In this document: piece by piece, positions 35,624 to 42,960 of the stretch
Numbering within the stretch: the first letter of the stretch is position 1
How the letters are laid out: each line of letters starts with the position of its first letter
From: a virus
DNA: 64,000 nt
Strand: one strand, 5' to 3'
IMG/VR virus record: IMGVR_UViG_3300038426_000075
Location: 24,039-88,038 of that record
The notes under the pieces: generated by a model
What the model was told of the DNA's origin: nothing
The model's database searches: none
The model's input: only the letters and a program-made list of their open reading frames with translations
Translations under genes and position numbers: made by a program

Positions 35624-35830
35624 TTAATCCGATCTGCGAGTGATATCTTTGTGCCTTAACCTCCTTGCGAAGCGTTTTGCTTCAGGCTTCTCCACGGACT
35701 CAAGCATTTGGAAATTCTCAATGCTATTGGGACCAGTCCACCGAGTTCCATAATCGGTACAACGGAAAATCTCTTTGCCCTCCTCATTGAGTATGGTTGA
35801 GAACTTTCCGTAAACTATTTTCTTACTCAT
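35624..35830 (-). CDS. Small hypothetical protein (68 aa)
   Basis: A compact beta-type N-terminus (KIVYGKFSTILNEEGKEIFRC) is followed by a basic C-terminal helix. The start overlaps the 3' end of a small basic gene (35823-35966). Function unknown. Confidence 0.4.
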   Translation of the reverse strand: MSKKIVYGKFSTILNEEGKEIFRCTDYGTRWTGPNSIENFQMLESVEKPEAKRFARRLRHKDITRRSD

Positions 35831-35966
35831 CTTTCCTACCCCTCAACCTTCTCCCTTTGTAAGTTTTCCGGTCCCTTAACCGTCTCTCCCGCATTAATTT
35901 CGTGAATGTTTTGGCCTCGGAGAGGCAACGACCCACATACTTTTCAGTCTCTCTTTGATTAGACAT
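35823..35966 (-). CDS. Small basic protein (47 aa)
   Basis: An ATG at 35966 with TAAGG upstream opens a 47-codon frame whose stop overlaps the next start by eight bases. It is Arg/Lys-rich (RERRLRDRK, GRRLRGRK). It could bind nucleic acid. Overlap with the downstream gene supports it. Confidence 0.4.
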   Translation of the reverse strand: MSNQRETEKYVGRCLSEAKTFTKLMRERRLRDRKTYKGRRLRGRKDE

Positions 35967-35977
35967 TCTGCCTTACT

Positions 35978-36235
35978 CTAAATTAATCGTTCCTTAAACT
36001 TCCCACACCACCAGTCATCCATGGTTCCAGGGAAACAGCCCTGCACAAGCATTTGTACCTGCATTTCAACGCCCTTTCCAATAATCAATTGATTTGGGTC
36101 TACCTTTGGAACTTGGGTCGGGATCACAACCGCTTGTGGGGATCTTTCTCTACAATCTCCAAGCTTGTCTTGCTTTCTTACAAAAAATCTACAGTTACCA
36201 CATTTTACCTGTACCGCTACAGTTGGCTCAGCCAT
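35978..36235 (-). CDS. Four-cysteine small protein (85 aa)
   Basis: Start MAEPTVAVQVK at 36235, with AGGAGGG upstream. CGNCRFF near the N-terminus, a GDCRE, and a DDWWCG element near the C-terminus match a common family of short phage proteins with four conserved cysteines that probably bind metal. Function unknown. Confidence 0.5.
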   Translation of the reverse strand: MAEPTVAVQVKCGNCRFFVRKQDKLGDCRERSPQAVVIPTQVPKVDPNQLIIGKGVEMQVQMLVQGCFPGTMDDWWCGKFKERLI

Positions 36236-36530
36236 GCTCTTTCCCTCCTGCTTTATTAATTTTAAGTGTTTTCTCATCCTGGAATTTTTTCCCATCTTTC
36301 TTATCCTCCCCCTTAATATAAGCTCCCCAAGGTGGACAGTCGGGATCGATCTTGATCACCATACCAGCAATTTCAAGAACAGCTTCGTGTTTCCTGTTAT
36401 CAATCTGGTTAACCTCATTTAAAAAAGATTCGTGGGCCGAGGGAGACATGTATATCCACTTGGGAGTAAGGTCCAAATCTTCCAGCTTTCGTTTCGCTGT
36501 TAGGATCGTGTCACGGATTGAGGCTGTCAC
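36228..36530 (-). CDS. Small hypothetical protein (100 aa)
   Basis: A GTG start lies two bases after the upstream stop, with AAAGGTG upstream. N-terminal helices are followed by a short domain (PKWIYMSPSAHESFLNE) and a Lys-rich tail. Related in style to small capsid-like or phage accessory proteins; function unknown. Confidence 0.4.
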   Translation of the reverse strand: MTASIRDTILTAKRKLEDLDLTPKWIYMSPSAHESFLNEVNQIDNRKHEAVLEIAGMVIKIDPDCPPWGAYIKGEDKKDGKKFQDEKTLKINKAGGKEHG

Positions 36531-36532
36531 CT

Positions 36533-36718
36533 TTACACCTTTGCCTTGAATGACTCAGCCAGACTGCGGATCATTGCCGCCCTCAGTTCGAGATTGGTAT
36601 CAACTGTGTTTTCCTTGGGCTCCGGCCATCCAATCCTGGGGGCGGTTTCATAGATCTCTTCGAGGGACCGCTGCCTCCTGCATAGACGACCAAATGAAAT
36701 GCCGAGTCCGAAGCTCAT
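36533..36718 (-). CDS. Small hypothetical protein (61 aa)
   Basis: The ATG overlaps the upstream stop as ATGA. The sequence is helical and amphipathic with a basic FGRLCRRQRSLEE. Overlap supports expression; function unknown. Confidence 0.4.
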   Translation of the reverse strand: MSFGLGISFGRLCRRQRSLEEIYETAPRIGWPEPKENTVDTNLELRAAMIRSLAESFKAKV

Positions 36719-36894
36719 TTCTTCACCCTCCTCAAACTCCCATCCTCGGCCACATAATACTTCCGGCCGTTGAAATCAGTGTAAATTTCACCCGGGGGCA
36801 AGAACTTACATTTATCCCTGAAGTCCAGGGTGCAACCCTTCTCTCGGGGATCGTGGCTATGGGGATGGAATGGCTTCTCGTCCTTTGGTAGCAT
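36715..36894 (-). CDS. Small protein (59 aa)
   Basis: An ATG at 36894 with AGAGGAGG upstream opens 59 codons and ends overlapping the start of the gene at 36718 (ATGA). It has two cysteines (GCTLDF and DKCKF) and a beta-like C-terminus (YYVAEDGSLRRVKK). Confidence 0.45.
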   Translation of the reverse strand: MLPKDEKPFHPHSHDPREKGCTLDFRDKCKFLPPGEIYTDFNGRKYYVAEDGSLRRVKK

Positions 36895-37111
36895 GGTCCT
36901 CCTCTGATTCCTTTTGGGCGATCCTCAGTATTTCTTCTTCGGCAATTCGCATAAATAGGTGAAATTTGGATTCGAAGTCATCTGCCGGCACTCTCATTTC
37001 AAAGCTATGTTCTATCTTCCCACCAACCTTGGCTTTAACAGAGCAACGTATGTGCTCTGCAGGAAATTCTTCCGGTCTGACTCTCACAATAATGTCATCA
37101 AGAATTCTCAT
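36857..37111 (-). CDS. Small helical protein (84 aa)
   Basis: Start with TAAGGAG upstream. Sequence begins with a basic beta strand then helical (FHLFMRIAEEEILRIAQ). Overlaps the following gene by 38 bases. No family recognised. Confidence 0.4.
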   Translation of the reverse strand: MRILDDIIVRVRPEEFPAEHIRCSVKAKVGGKIEHSFEMRVPADDFESKFHLFMRIAEEEILRIAQKESEEDHATKGREAIPSP

Positions 37112-37120
37112 TTCATCTCC

Positions 37121-37438
37121 TTATAGTAAAACGTTCGCCAAGCAGACCAGGATGCTAAGATGGATCGCCTGATCAAAGCCAATGAGGACAAAGAACCAAT
37201 GCATCTCTCCTTTTTGCCAGAGGCGTGCAGTTCCCAGGGAGGTAATTCCGTCCACAATGAGATGTGTCGCTCCAACGATGATTGCAAAGAGGACCCCACA
37301 CCACACAAAGCACAAGGCGTAGACCAGCGCATGGAGGCTCAGCCACTTGAGGCTCTTGCTTTTGTTCAGGGCCATGGCGTGACTCTGAAACAGTAGATCC
37401 CCTATGAAATGTGCCCAAATGAGTAAAAGAATAATCAT
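37121..37438 (-). CDS. DUF3307-like membrane protein (105 aa)
   Basis: Four to five hydrophobic segments span the protein. The WAHFIGDLLFQSHAMALNK start and the THLIVDG element match the DUF3307 family of small integral membrane proteins, which are found in phages and bacteria; their function is not established. Start overlaps the upstream stop (ATGA). Confidence 0.55.
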   Translation of the reverse strand: MIILLLIWAHFIGDLLFQSHAMALNKSKSLKWLSLHALVYALCFVWCGVLFAIIVGATHLIVDGITSLGTARLWQKGEMHWFFVLIGFDQAIHLSILVCLANVLL

Positions 37439-37698
37439 GTTTTGACCCCTGGCTCAAGCTTCCAGTCCCAAGTATATTCTTTCTTTCCATCTATTTCTCG
37501 AAGTGTTATTTCAGGTTTTACAACTGGAACCGACTCTCCGTCTCTCAACTTTGGAAAGTCTGGGCTACGGACCCAAACCCGGATAGTTGATGGTTTCTCC
37601 CAACCAGTTTGTGCTCCAATGATCTTACACCCCTTGGGGAGATGTAGGACCTCTTCAAGCATAAGTGTTGATATATCGAACATTACGGTGCGCACCAT
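37435..37698 (-). CDS. Hypothetical protein (87 aa)
   Basis: ATG directly follows the upstream TAG and the gene is coupled by ATGA to the DUF3307-like gene. The sequence is beta-rich with GCKIIGAQTGWEK and VPVVKPEITLREI. No signal peptide and no known family. Confidence 0.4.
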   Translation of the reverse strand: MVRTVMFDISTLMLEEVLHLPKGCKIIGAQTGWEKPSTIRVWVRSPDFPKLRDGESVPVVKPEITLREIDGKKEYTWDWKLEPGVKT

Positions 37699-37887
37699 CT
37701 AAAAAACCTTCCTTCTGGTATTTATGATATCTTCAAGCGTCCCGATCGGTGGACCGAGCCTTTCCAATACAAGATGATCGACAAAGTCCCGGAACTTGGG
37801 ATACCATCTACCGGGATGCAATTGACCTGCAAACTCCTTCTTGAATCGTTTAATAGTTTTACGCCTTTGCGTATGACTGTATGACAA
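37699..37887 (-). CDS. Small hypothetical protein, TTG start (62 aa)
   Basis: A TTG at 37887, with GGAGAAG upstream, begins two bases after the HNH stop. It is basic with Arg/Lys-rich QRRKTIKRFKKEF and a DHLVLERLG element. The imperfect palindrome TACGCC-TT-TGCGTA (37860-37873) lies within its first codons. Confidence 0.35.
   Translation of the reverse strand: MSYSHTQRRKTIKRFKKEFAGQLHPGRWYPKFRDFVDHLVLERLGPPIGTLEDIINTRRKVF
37860..37873. promoter_or_regulatory. TACGCC-TT-TGCGTA, imperfect palindrome
   Basis: A copy with one arm mismatch (C for A), located within the first codons of a small gene and downstream of an HNH stop. Confidence 0.4.
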
Positions 37888-37888
37888 A

Positions 37889-38266
37889 CTACTTCTCCAA
37901 ATATTTTAATGCCCTATCAATTTTATTTCTTTGATTTTCAACATATCCAACAATCCTATTGCATTGTGCATGTAAAAGCCCCCTGACTCTTCCAGTTATA
38001 TGGTCATGATCTATATGAGTCAAACGGTCTGTCGTAAGTTCTTTATTGCAAATAGGACATAAATTTTCTTGTACAAGTCTAAGCTTTTCCAGACTTTCTA
38101 AGGTCAGCCCGTATCTTTTTTTAAGGATATGTCTTCTCCGTAAAAGACGCCATCGGTCTGGATTCTTTTCTCTCCACTTTTTCTCCGCTAAGTACGCTTG
38201 AGCTTTATGGTTTTGTTTATACTTACGAGATGCTCTGCGAGCTGATTCCTTGCTCATCCTAGCCAT
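37889..38266 (-). CDS. Endonuclease VII-type HNH endonuclease (125 aa)
   Basis: N-terminal basic helix (about residues 1-50), then the CPICNKELTTDRLTHIDHDH core, TGRVRGLLHAQCN, and GYVEN in the order of T4 endonuclease VII (recombination endonuclease VII). The true start may be the internal ATG at 38257, since AGAGGG lies ten bases before it. Family members resolve or nick branched DNA; homing is also possible. Confidence 0.7.
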   Translation of the reverse strand: MARMSKESARRASRKYKQNHKAQAYLAEKKWREKNPDRWRLLRRRHILKKRYGLTLESLEKLRLVQENLCPICNKELTTDRLTHIDHDHITGRVRGLLHAQCNRIVGYVENQRNKIDRALKYLEK

Positions 38267-38272
38267 TCCCTC

Positions 38273-38476
38273 TTAATCATGCCCGAATATCCTCCGGTAG
38301 TTCTCTTTATACGCCTCAGAGACGGTCTTCCCTGTGCAGGCTGGGCATTTACAGAGGCCGTTCGGTGGTCCGGCACTGTGGCTACCATCATATTGTGCTC
38401 CGCATTTCCGACAAGCGAACGCCTCAGATTCTGGGGTTCGCTTCTTACTACGATAGACCGCAACCCAGTCCGACAT
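38273..38476 (-). CDS. Zinc-binding small protein (67 aa)
   Basis: Start with AAGGAG upstream. CRKCG and CKCPAC form a compact zinc module. The frame overlaps an alternative frame, but only this one contains the paired cysteines and a good RBS. Function unknown. Confidence 0.45.
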   Translation of the reverse strand: MSDWVAVYRSKKRTPESEAFACRKCGAQYDGSHSAGPPNGLCKCPACTGKTVSEAYKENYRRIFGHD

Positions 38477-38903
38477 CTCTTTCTCCTTGAAACTGTTTGA
38501 GATTGCTCATCCTTCCATCAACTGTCATGTGGCAATGTCTACAGAGAATTTGAACATTTGAGGGATCATTATTTGTTGTATCTCCGTCTCGGTGATGCCG
38601 GTCTGTTGCTTCCTCCCCGCAGAGTTCACATTTGAATAAATGATATCTAAGCCTTGCCCTCTGCCTACCCGATTCTTCAACTATATCATCACCCTTCCAC
38701 ATAGGATTCTTCTCTCCCCACTTTGCCACACGAACCTTTTCCTTTGATTCTTCAGTATGGTGTTTCCCTTTCCAGCCATGGCCCCAAATAAATCTCTTGG
38801 GTTGTCCTTTTATCCACCCGGATCTTCTCGATGTTATTATGGCAATGGGGGCTAAACCTCCGCATCCACATTCACAGAGTTTCTCGGATAGCAATTTGCT
38901 CAC
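38448..38903 (-). CDS. HNH homing endonuclease with NUMOD-like repeat (151 aa)
   Basis: A GTG start overlaps the upstream stop (GTGA). The N-terminal CECGCGG is followed by a NUMOD3-like HHTEESKEKVRVAKWGEKNP, then a CELCGEEATDRHHRDGDTTN HNH core and NVQILCRHCHMTVDGRM. It is paralogous to the protein at 42382-42960, including the same LKQFQ/LNQFQ end. A mobile homing endonuclease is the likely role. Confidence 0.75.
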   Translation of the reverse strand: MSKLLSEKLCECGCGGLAPIAIITSRRSGWIKGQPKRFIWGHGWKGKHHTEESKEKVRVAKWGEKNPMWKGDDIVEESGRQRARLRYHLFKCELCGEEATDRHHRDGDTTNNDPSNVQILCRHCHMTVDGRMSNLKQFQGERDVGLGCGLS

Positions 38904-39061
38904 TTTTCATCCCCTTCTGTAATCTTCGGTGCCTCATCCGATACCCATTCCCATATCTTCTTTGCCTCTTTTATTTCAGACTTTGATACCTGAAATAATT
39001 TCTTTATCGTTTGCTCGAAGTTAACTTTTGCTTTTAAACCTTCAATCATTTCTGACTTCAT
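38900..39061 (-). CDS. Small helical protein (53 aa)
   Basis: ATG at 39061 overlaps the upstream stop (ATGA) and the gene ends overlapping the HNH start. Lys/Glu-rich amphipathic helices (KVNFEQTIKKLFQVSKSEIK). Coupling to both neighbours supports it. Function unknown. Confidence 0.45.
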   Translation of the reverse strand: MKSEMIEGLKAKVNFEQTIKKLFQVSKSEIKEAKKIWEWVSDEAPKITEGDEK

Positions 39062-40041
39062 GATGTTTCATTCCTTTTAACTTTATTCAGTGAATCGAAA
39101 TACATAAGAAATTTAAACCTATTAACCGGATTATTATTAAGTTTCTTCTGCAATAACCACTGTGCATAATCACTGCCAGTGACGCCAGCCTTTTCTTCAA
39201 GAAGGCTATATTTATTTTTCCAATCTTCAAAATACCCTTTGGTAAAAAACAGAACCTTGTATCTTCCGGTAGCTCTCAATTCTTGTAATGATTTACGTTC
39301 AAACCTATACTTACGTGGGCCTATAAAGAAATTATCGTAATGCTTCATGGCTTCCCTGGCAAATATATCAGCCGCTTGGATACCGATACTCTCTGTTCGG
39401 GGAGCAAAACTGATTGTGTGAACCAAGCACGGAGCATATTTCCATTCCCACTCAGGTAAGCTTGTCATCCATTCATAGAACACGGCGGTGCTTGGATTAG
39501 TTCTATTGTTTAAATCAAAAGTGAAGTTTACCTTTTCACGAGGAACGGATTTATAAGCCATTCTAGCAAAGAGCATCACGACTTCTAAAAAACACAGGTC
39601 ATAAGGAATAGTATCTAAATTACCAGGGAAATAAGTCCGCCACCCTTGCAAATCAATAGCCTTTACAAAACCCATCAATTTTGTTGCTATAAGAAGATTT
39701 ACAAGCTGTCTGTATAGTTTTAGTCTTTCTTTACGGCTGATGCCCTTGTATTCTCCTTGGCCTGCTTCACAGTCCGCAGCGTGAAAAGGTTTTCCTCCCG
39801 TACGCTGATTCCAAAGAACCGCTAACTCATCCCACTCTTCCTGTGTTCCAGCAATGCCGGAAACCGCAAAAACACGTTGCTCTTTTTCATCATGGCTTTC
39901 GTCTCCGAATACACTCAATACGATTATTACCAGCCTCTTCTTTCTGGCTTGTCTTATTTCTTCTATGCCTATGCTCTTTAGAACGTTTCCAAGGTTATTA
40001 TCCATTAATTTTCTTTGTGTATCAACTACAATTCCTTGCAT
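39058..40041 (-). CDS. DUF3800 family protein (327 aa)
   Basis: Residues about 38-260 match the DUF3800 pattern: hydrophobic strand ending in FGDES (47-49 = D-E-S), AVSGIAGTQEEWDEL, FHAADCEAGQG, a V-x-F-T-F-D-L-N-N strand and a late ESIGIQAADIFAREAMKH helix. The DES and D-N acidic residues fit an RNase H-like or nuclease-like fold with metal. In other phages DUF3800 genes are accessory or defence-related. It is divergent from the plus-strand operon at 40134. Confidence 0.6.
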   Translation of the reverse strand: MQGIVVDTQRKLMDNNLGNVLKSIGIEEIRQARKKRLVIIVLSVFGDESHDEKEQRVFAVSGIAGTQEEWDELAVLWNQRTGGKPFHAADCEAGQGEYKGISRKERLKLYRQLVNLLIATKLMGFVKAIDLQGWRTYFPGNLDTIPYDLCFLEVVMLFARMAYKSVPREKVNFTFDLNNRTNPSTAVFYEWMTSLPEWEWKYAPCLVHTISFAPRTESIGIQAADIFAREAMKHYDNFFIGPRKYRFERKSLQELRATGRYKVLFFTKGYFEDWKNKYSLLEEKAGVTGSDYAQWLLQKKLNNNPVNRFKFLMYFDSLNKVKRNETS

Positions 40042-40063
40042 TTTTTCTCATCCCTCCTTTATC

Positions 40064-40091
40064 TTGACATCCCCATCTCCCTTGATATAAT
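40064..40091 (+). promoter_or_regulatory. Consensus sigma-70 promoter
   Basis: TTGACA (40064-40069) and TATAAT (40086-40091) are both perfect, separated by 16 bases, and read toward the plus-strand operon at 40134. This is one of the strongest promoters in the window. Confidence 0.8.
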
Positions 40092-40093
40092 CA

Positions 40094-40108
40094 GGTTCGG
40101 TCAGAACC
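40094..40108. promoter_or_regulatory. Dyad operator GGTTC-GGTCA-GAACC
   Basis: 5-bp arms flank a 5-base centre exactly at the predicted start of transcription. A repressor or regulator site is inferred. GGTTC/GAACC arms recur in the structured element at 45239-45298. Confidence 0.5.
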
Positions 40109-40133
40109 AAAATCATATCGAAAGGAGATAGGG

Positions 40134-40481
40134 ATGAATCAACTTACACTTTTGATTTATCTTGATTACGATCCAAAGAACCCCCAAAACGATTTGATTT
40201 CCAGGGCCAGATATATTGAAAAAGAAGATTACGGATCGCTCTTAGGGCGCGACGGCGTAATTCAACTCTCAAATAACGCTCTCTTGTTCGATCAAACCAA
40301 ATCGCATGATGTAATCGTTCAATTATGTAACGATCTAATCTCAATACAAAGGCCTTATCTGATCGTTGCACTGGAAGCAAACGACGCCTTACGGGTCGGA
40401 CCGTTATCCAAAGAAGCTCAAGCCAGTCTAAAAACGTATGGCGTTCCTGTCTTATGTCCACCATCTACAAAAACCTCCTAA
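40134..40481 (+). CDS. Plus-strand operon gene 1, hypothetical (115 aa)
   Basis: AAGGAGA precedes the ATG. The protein starts with a strong beta strand (MNQLTLLIYLDYDPKN) and then shows a charged helix and a second strand. The ferredoxin-like alternation could suit a small regulator or nuclease, but no conserved motif is recognised. It is directly controlled by the strong promoter and operator, suggesting an early or lysogeny/exclusion role. Confidence 0.5.
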   Translation: MNQLTLLIYLDYDPKNPQNDLISRARYIEKEDYGSLLGRDGVIQLSNNALLFDQTKSHDVIVQLCNDLISIQRPYLIVALEANDALRVGPLSKEAQASLKTYGVPVLCPPSTKTS

Positions 40482-40497
40482 CAGGAGAAAATGCTAT

Positions 40498-40641
40498 ATG
40501 GAAACTACAATCTGGATCTGCACGGGAATTATTTGCATCTGCATAATCTCTTCAGCTCATGGTATTGCTAAGTCCCTTGGTCAAATTAAAACACTGTTAG
40601 ATGAAATCCTGAGAATCACAAAATACACCTCCAAAATGTAA
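40498..40641 (+). CDS. Plus-strand operon gene 2, single-TM protein (47 aa)
   Basis: The start METTIWICTG at 40498 is preceded by AGGAG. A hydrophobic segment with several Ile/Cys (about residues 5-20) is followed by a short amphipathic helix with basic end. A small inner-membrane peptide in a phage operon under strong promoter control is typical of toxins, exclusion or immunity proteins, but this is inference. Confidence 0.45.
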   Translation: METTIWICTGIICICIISSAHGIAKSLGQIKTLLDEILRITKYTSKM

Positions 40642-40682
40642 AAAAATGACTCTATCTTTCTCACAATGAAAGGAGACGAATC

Positions 40683-40997
40683 ATGTCATTAGCCGAAGAC
40701 GCAAAACCCATCATGGATCTGATAGAGCAGAAGCAAAATTGCCCTTTATGTGAACATTCAGCGAAATTTATCGGCATTGACAGTGGCCGAAAGAAAAAGT
40801 TTTACTGCACAAACTGTAAGGTCTTCGTAACTCATAAAGACTCCGTGGAAGATATCGCCAAATTGCCAAAAACAATAAGAGAGGCAATTTCAAAAGCATC
40901 AAATCAATGTGCAAATGATATGGTCCTTCTAATCTTGGACGCACAAGATGTAAGAAAAGTCAATTGGCACTGCGAACCAGAGAGCAATTGGTCCTAA
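40683..40997 (+). CDS. Plus-strand operon gene 3, zinc-ribbon protein (104 aa)
   Basis: AAGGAGA precedes the ATG. CPLCEHS and CTNCK form a zinc ribbon at about residues 20-45. The C-terminal half is helical. The 3' end overlaps the convergent gene by 38 bases. It may be a transcription-related or DNA-binding protein. Confidence 0.5.
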   Translation: MSLAEDAKPIMDLIEQKQNCPLCEHSAKFIGIDSGRKKKFYCTNCKVFVTHKDSVEDIAKLPKTIREAISKASNQCANDMVLLILDAQDVRKVNWHCEPESNWS

Positions 40998-41322
40998 GAT
41001 CAAGAAAGCTTTCACCATTAGAGAAACCACTTATGCCCGTCAACGTTGGCGGATCATCTTTAAGCTTTTTTATGAATTGCTCTAAAATGTCTGTTGGATC
41101 GTAAACTCTACACGATTCATCCAAAGGGTAAATTGCTATATTCACAAATGGTCTTTTTTCGTTCTTCGGAATCCTTATGTAGTACCGTCGAGAAGGTGAG
41201 AGATTTTTGATTTTCCAGCGAATTTTGAAGCGGAGTAGGAACCATTTGTGTTGTAACCAGGTTAAGGCTCCATAGGCTATTGTGTGCCAAGTATATAATT
41301 GCCCTATATAGATCTCTTCCAT
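40960..41322 (-). CDS. Hypothetical protein (120 aa)
   Basis: The start MEEIYIGQLYTW at 41322 follows AGGAGGT and forms a TAATG overlap with the upstream stop. The N-terminus is hydrophobic (WHTIAYGALTWLQ), possibly an amphipathic helix, and the rest basic and beta-rich. Convergent with the plus-strand operon. Function unknown. Confidence 0.4.
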   Translation of the reverse strand: MEEIYIGQLYTWHTIAYGALTWLQHKWFLLRFKIRWKIKNLSPSRRYYIRIPKNEKRPFVNIAIYPLDESCRVYDPTDILEQFIKKLKDDPPTLTGISGFSNGESFLDLRTNCSLVRSAN

Positions 41323-41687
41323 TACTCTACCTCCTTTTGACGTAGACAAGCTAAATGTCCGTGCTCCCCACAAACGCTACAACGCGGATGTATGTCTTTA
41401 TCTCTTTCCCAACGATGACCTTCGTAACAAAGCTGACATCTCAAAGGATCGTATTTCGATGGAAACCAAGGATGAAGCGGGGCCGTTCCCTCAACCGCAT
41501 TGTAGTCAGGATAACTATTCATAAGTGGGGGTGGCTCCGGTAAAGGTTCTTTGCCTTCCAATAGGCGCCTTAACAAAGCAGAATGCTGAACGTCCGGACC
41601 AGTAGTAACATCTCCCCGATATTTATTCTTAATATCCAGCCACTTGGCTACACAATCTAAAATTCTTTTTTGTTCTGTTTCTTCCAT
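41322..41687 (-). CDS. Zinc-ribbon protein (121 aa)
   Basis: The start MEETEQKRIL at 41687 has GGTGGAG upstream. The N-terminal half is helical; the C-terminal half has CQLCYEGH, CSVCGEHGHLAC, a paired zinc cluster. Coupled downstream by TAATG. Function unknown. Confidence 0.45.
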   Translation of the reverse strand: MEETEQKRILDCVAKWLDIKNKYRGDVTTGPDVQHSALLRRLLEGKEPLPEPPPLMNSYPDYNAVEGTAPLHPWFPSKYDPLRCQLCYEGHRWERDKDIHPRCSVCGEHGHLACLRQKEVE

Positions 41688-41896
41688 GAACTCCACCTCT
41701 TGACCCACTCTTTTATCCGGATCCAAGCAACCATGACTTTCCTTGTCCAAAATAGCCTAAAAAACTGCCGCCAAGTTGGAGTTGGTCTCTGTATCTGGTA
41801 AAGCCGAATCTCATTCTCAATCTTGTCAAACTCCTGTTTTTTTAGTTTGACCCTGACCCGCCTTCCACTCGGGAGAACCAGCTCCATTGATAGCAT
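41657..41896 (-). CDS. Small basic protein (79 aa)
   Basis: Start MLSMELVLPSGRRV, with AAGGAGGG just upstream; the next ATG three codons in is an alternative. It has a beta N-terminus (VLPSGRRVRVKLKK) and a Trp/Arg-rich helix. Overlaps the next gene by 31 bases. Function unknown. Confidence 0.4.
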   Translation of the reverse strand: MLSMELVLPSGRRVRVKLKKQEFDKIENEIRLYQIQRPTPTWRQFFRLFWTRKVMVAWIRIKEWVKRWSSWKKQNKKEF

Positions 41897-41912
41897 CTTC
41901 CCTCCTTCTCGG

Positions 41913-42200
41913 TTATTTGGGAAGTTTCGCCCTTCTCTTGGCCTCTGGAAGGACCCGATGCACCAGCAGGCACTCTATGTCAAGGATCGACCAACCAGAG
42001 AGCAGAAACAGGATGCGTGCTTCCATCTTGTCAAGTCGGATCGAAATGCGTGCGCCTTCTGAAATACTCGCTAACGCCCCTGCGGCCAGTTTGGCATTGA
42101 CAGCACCGATATGCTTCAGTGTTTCAGTGTTTAGCCTTTTTGTTTCACGAGCATACTTGGCACACTTCTTTTTTAAGTCCTTCACTTTGGGATTAGTCAC
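41913..42200 (-). CDS. Helical protein (95 aa)
   Basis: A GTG start overlaps the upstream stop (GTGA). The sequence is Lys-rich with an amphipathic stretch (LTETLKHIGAVNAKLAAGALASI-like pattern). Coiled-coil or small regulatory protein; no family recognised. Confidence 0.35.
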   Translation of the reverse strand: MTNPKVKDLKKKCAKYARETKRLNTETLKHIGAVNAKLAAGALASISEGARISIRLDKMEARILFLLSGWSILDIECLLVHRVLPEAKRRAKLPK

Positions 42201-42400
42201 AAGAAACCTCCTTTCTTAGGGTGCAAGTTCACCACATACGACTTCCCCAAATTCTGCGGCTCTACTCGGTCCACCGATGACGGCACATGCCCACACCTCG
42301 AACACTTATACGGGAATGGATTCTTCTTATCCACCACCAAGAGCTCCAGCTGGCCGCCACACATGTTACAGAACTGCTGCGTCACACCATCATCGTACAA
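42197..42400 (-). CDS. Small zinc-ribbon protein (67 aa)
   Basis: TTG start with AAGGGGA upstream. CNMCGG and CSRCGH form the ribbon. The C-terminus QNLGKSYVVN closely resembles the last part of TerL (QNLAKSYAVN), as if a copy of that end was retained or captured. Lies after the HNH gene that follows TerL. Confidence 0.45.
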   Translation of the reverse strand: MYDDGVTQQFCNMCGGQLELLVVDKKNPFPYKCSRCGHVPSSVDRVEPQNLGKSYVVNLHPKKGGFL

Positions 42401-42960
42401 AATCTTCCCCTTCCATCATGGCCCAAGACCACCGGAACTTCTTGAAACTGATTAAGGTTCTTCATTCGGCCATCAGCTTTCATGTGGCAAGACCTACATA
42501 AAAACAATACGTTTTCAGGCTCATTGTTTGTGGTATCCCCATCTTTATGATGCCTATCAAGAGCTGGTCTCTCTCCACATTCCTGGCACTCTCCAATGGA
42601 AGTGTACATTCTTACTGCCCTTTGATTGCCGGAGAGCTTCCAGATTATAGACTTTCCCTTCCACTTTGGGTTAAGTTCTCCTACCTTTGCTTTGCCCATC
42701 TTCTCCCTTGTCTCTTTAGACCGTACCTTCCCAAGAGTTGAGCTTCGTATTTTTTCTTTGGTTTCCTCGGATACCACCCTTCTACACCCTGCAATGCTAA
42801 GCTTTTGCTTAGCTTCCTCAGTATGATGCATTCCTTCCCGGGCATGCCCCTTAATAAACCTCATACCATACCCTTTTACCATGCCCCTGCTTTTGCAAGA
42901 ACTTTCTGCAATAGCAGTCGGTCTTCCACATCCGCATTCACAAAGTTTTACCTCTATCAT
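42382..42960 (-). CDS. HNH homing endonuclease after TerL (192 aa)
   Basis: The ATG overlaps the TerL stop (ATGA). The CECGCG start, NUMOD3-like repeats (about residues 40-105), then ECQECGERPALDRHHKDGDT and CRSCHMKADG in HNH order make it a homing endonuclease. It is paralogous to the one at 38448-38903. It sits between TerL and a short gene whose end mimics TerL. Confidence 0.75.
   Translation of the reverse strand: MIEVKLCECGCGRPTAIAESSCKSRGMVKGYGMRFIKGHAREGMHHTEEAKQKLSIAGCRRVVSEETKEKIRSSTLGKVRSKETREKMGKAKVGELNPKWKGKSIIWKLSGNQRAVRMYTSIGECQECGERPALDRHHKDGDTTNNEPENVLFLCRSCHMKADGRMKNLNQFQEVPVVLGHDGRGRFCTMMV

Noticed and set aside
38254-38463. A 69-residue alternative frame over the zinc protein at 38273-38476
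   Set aside because: The alternative has no paired cysteines and no convincing SD.
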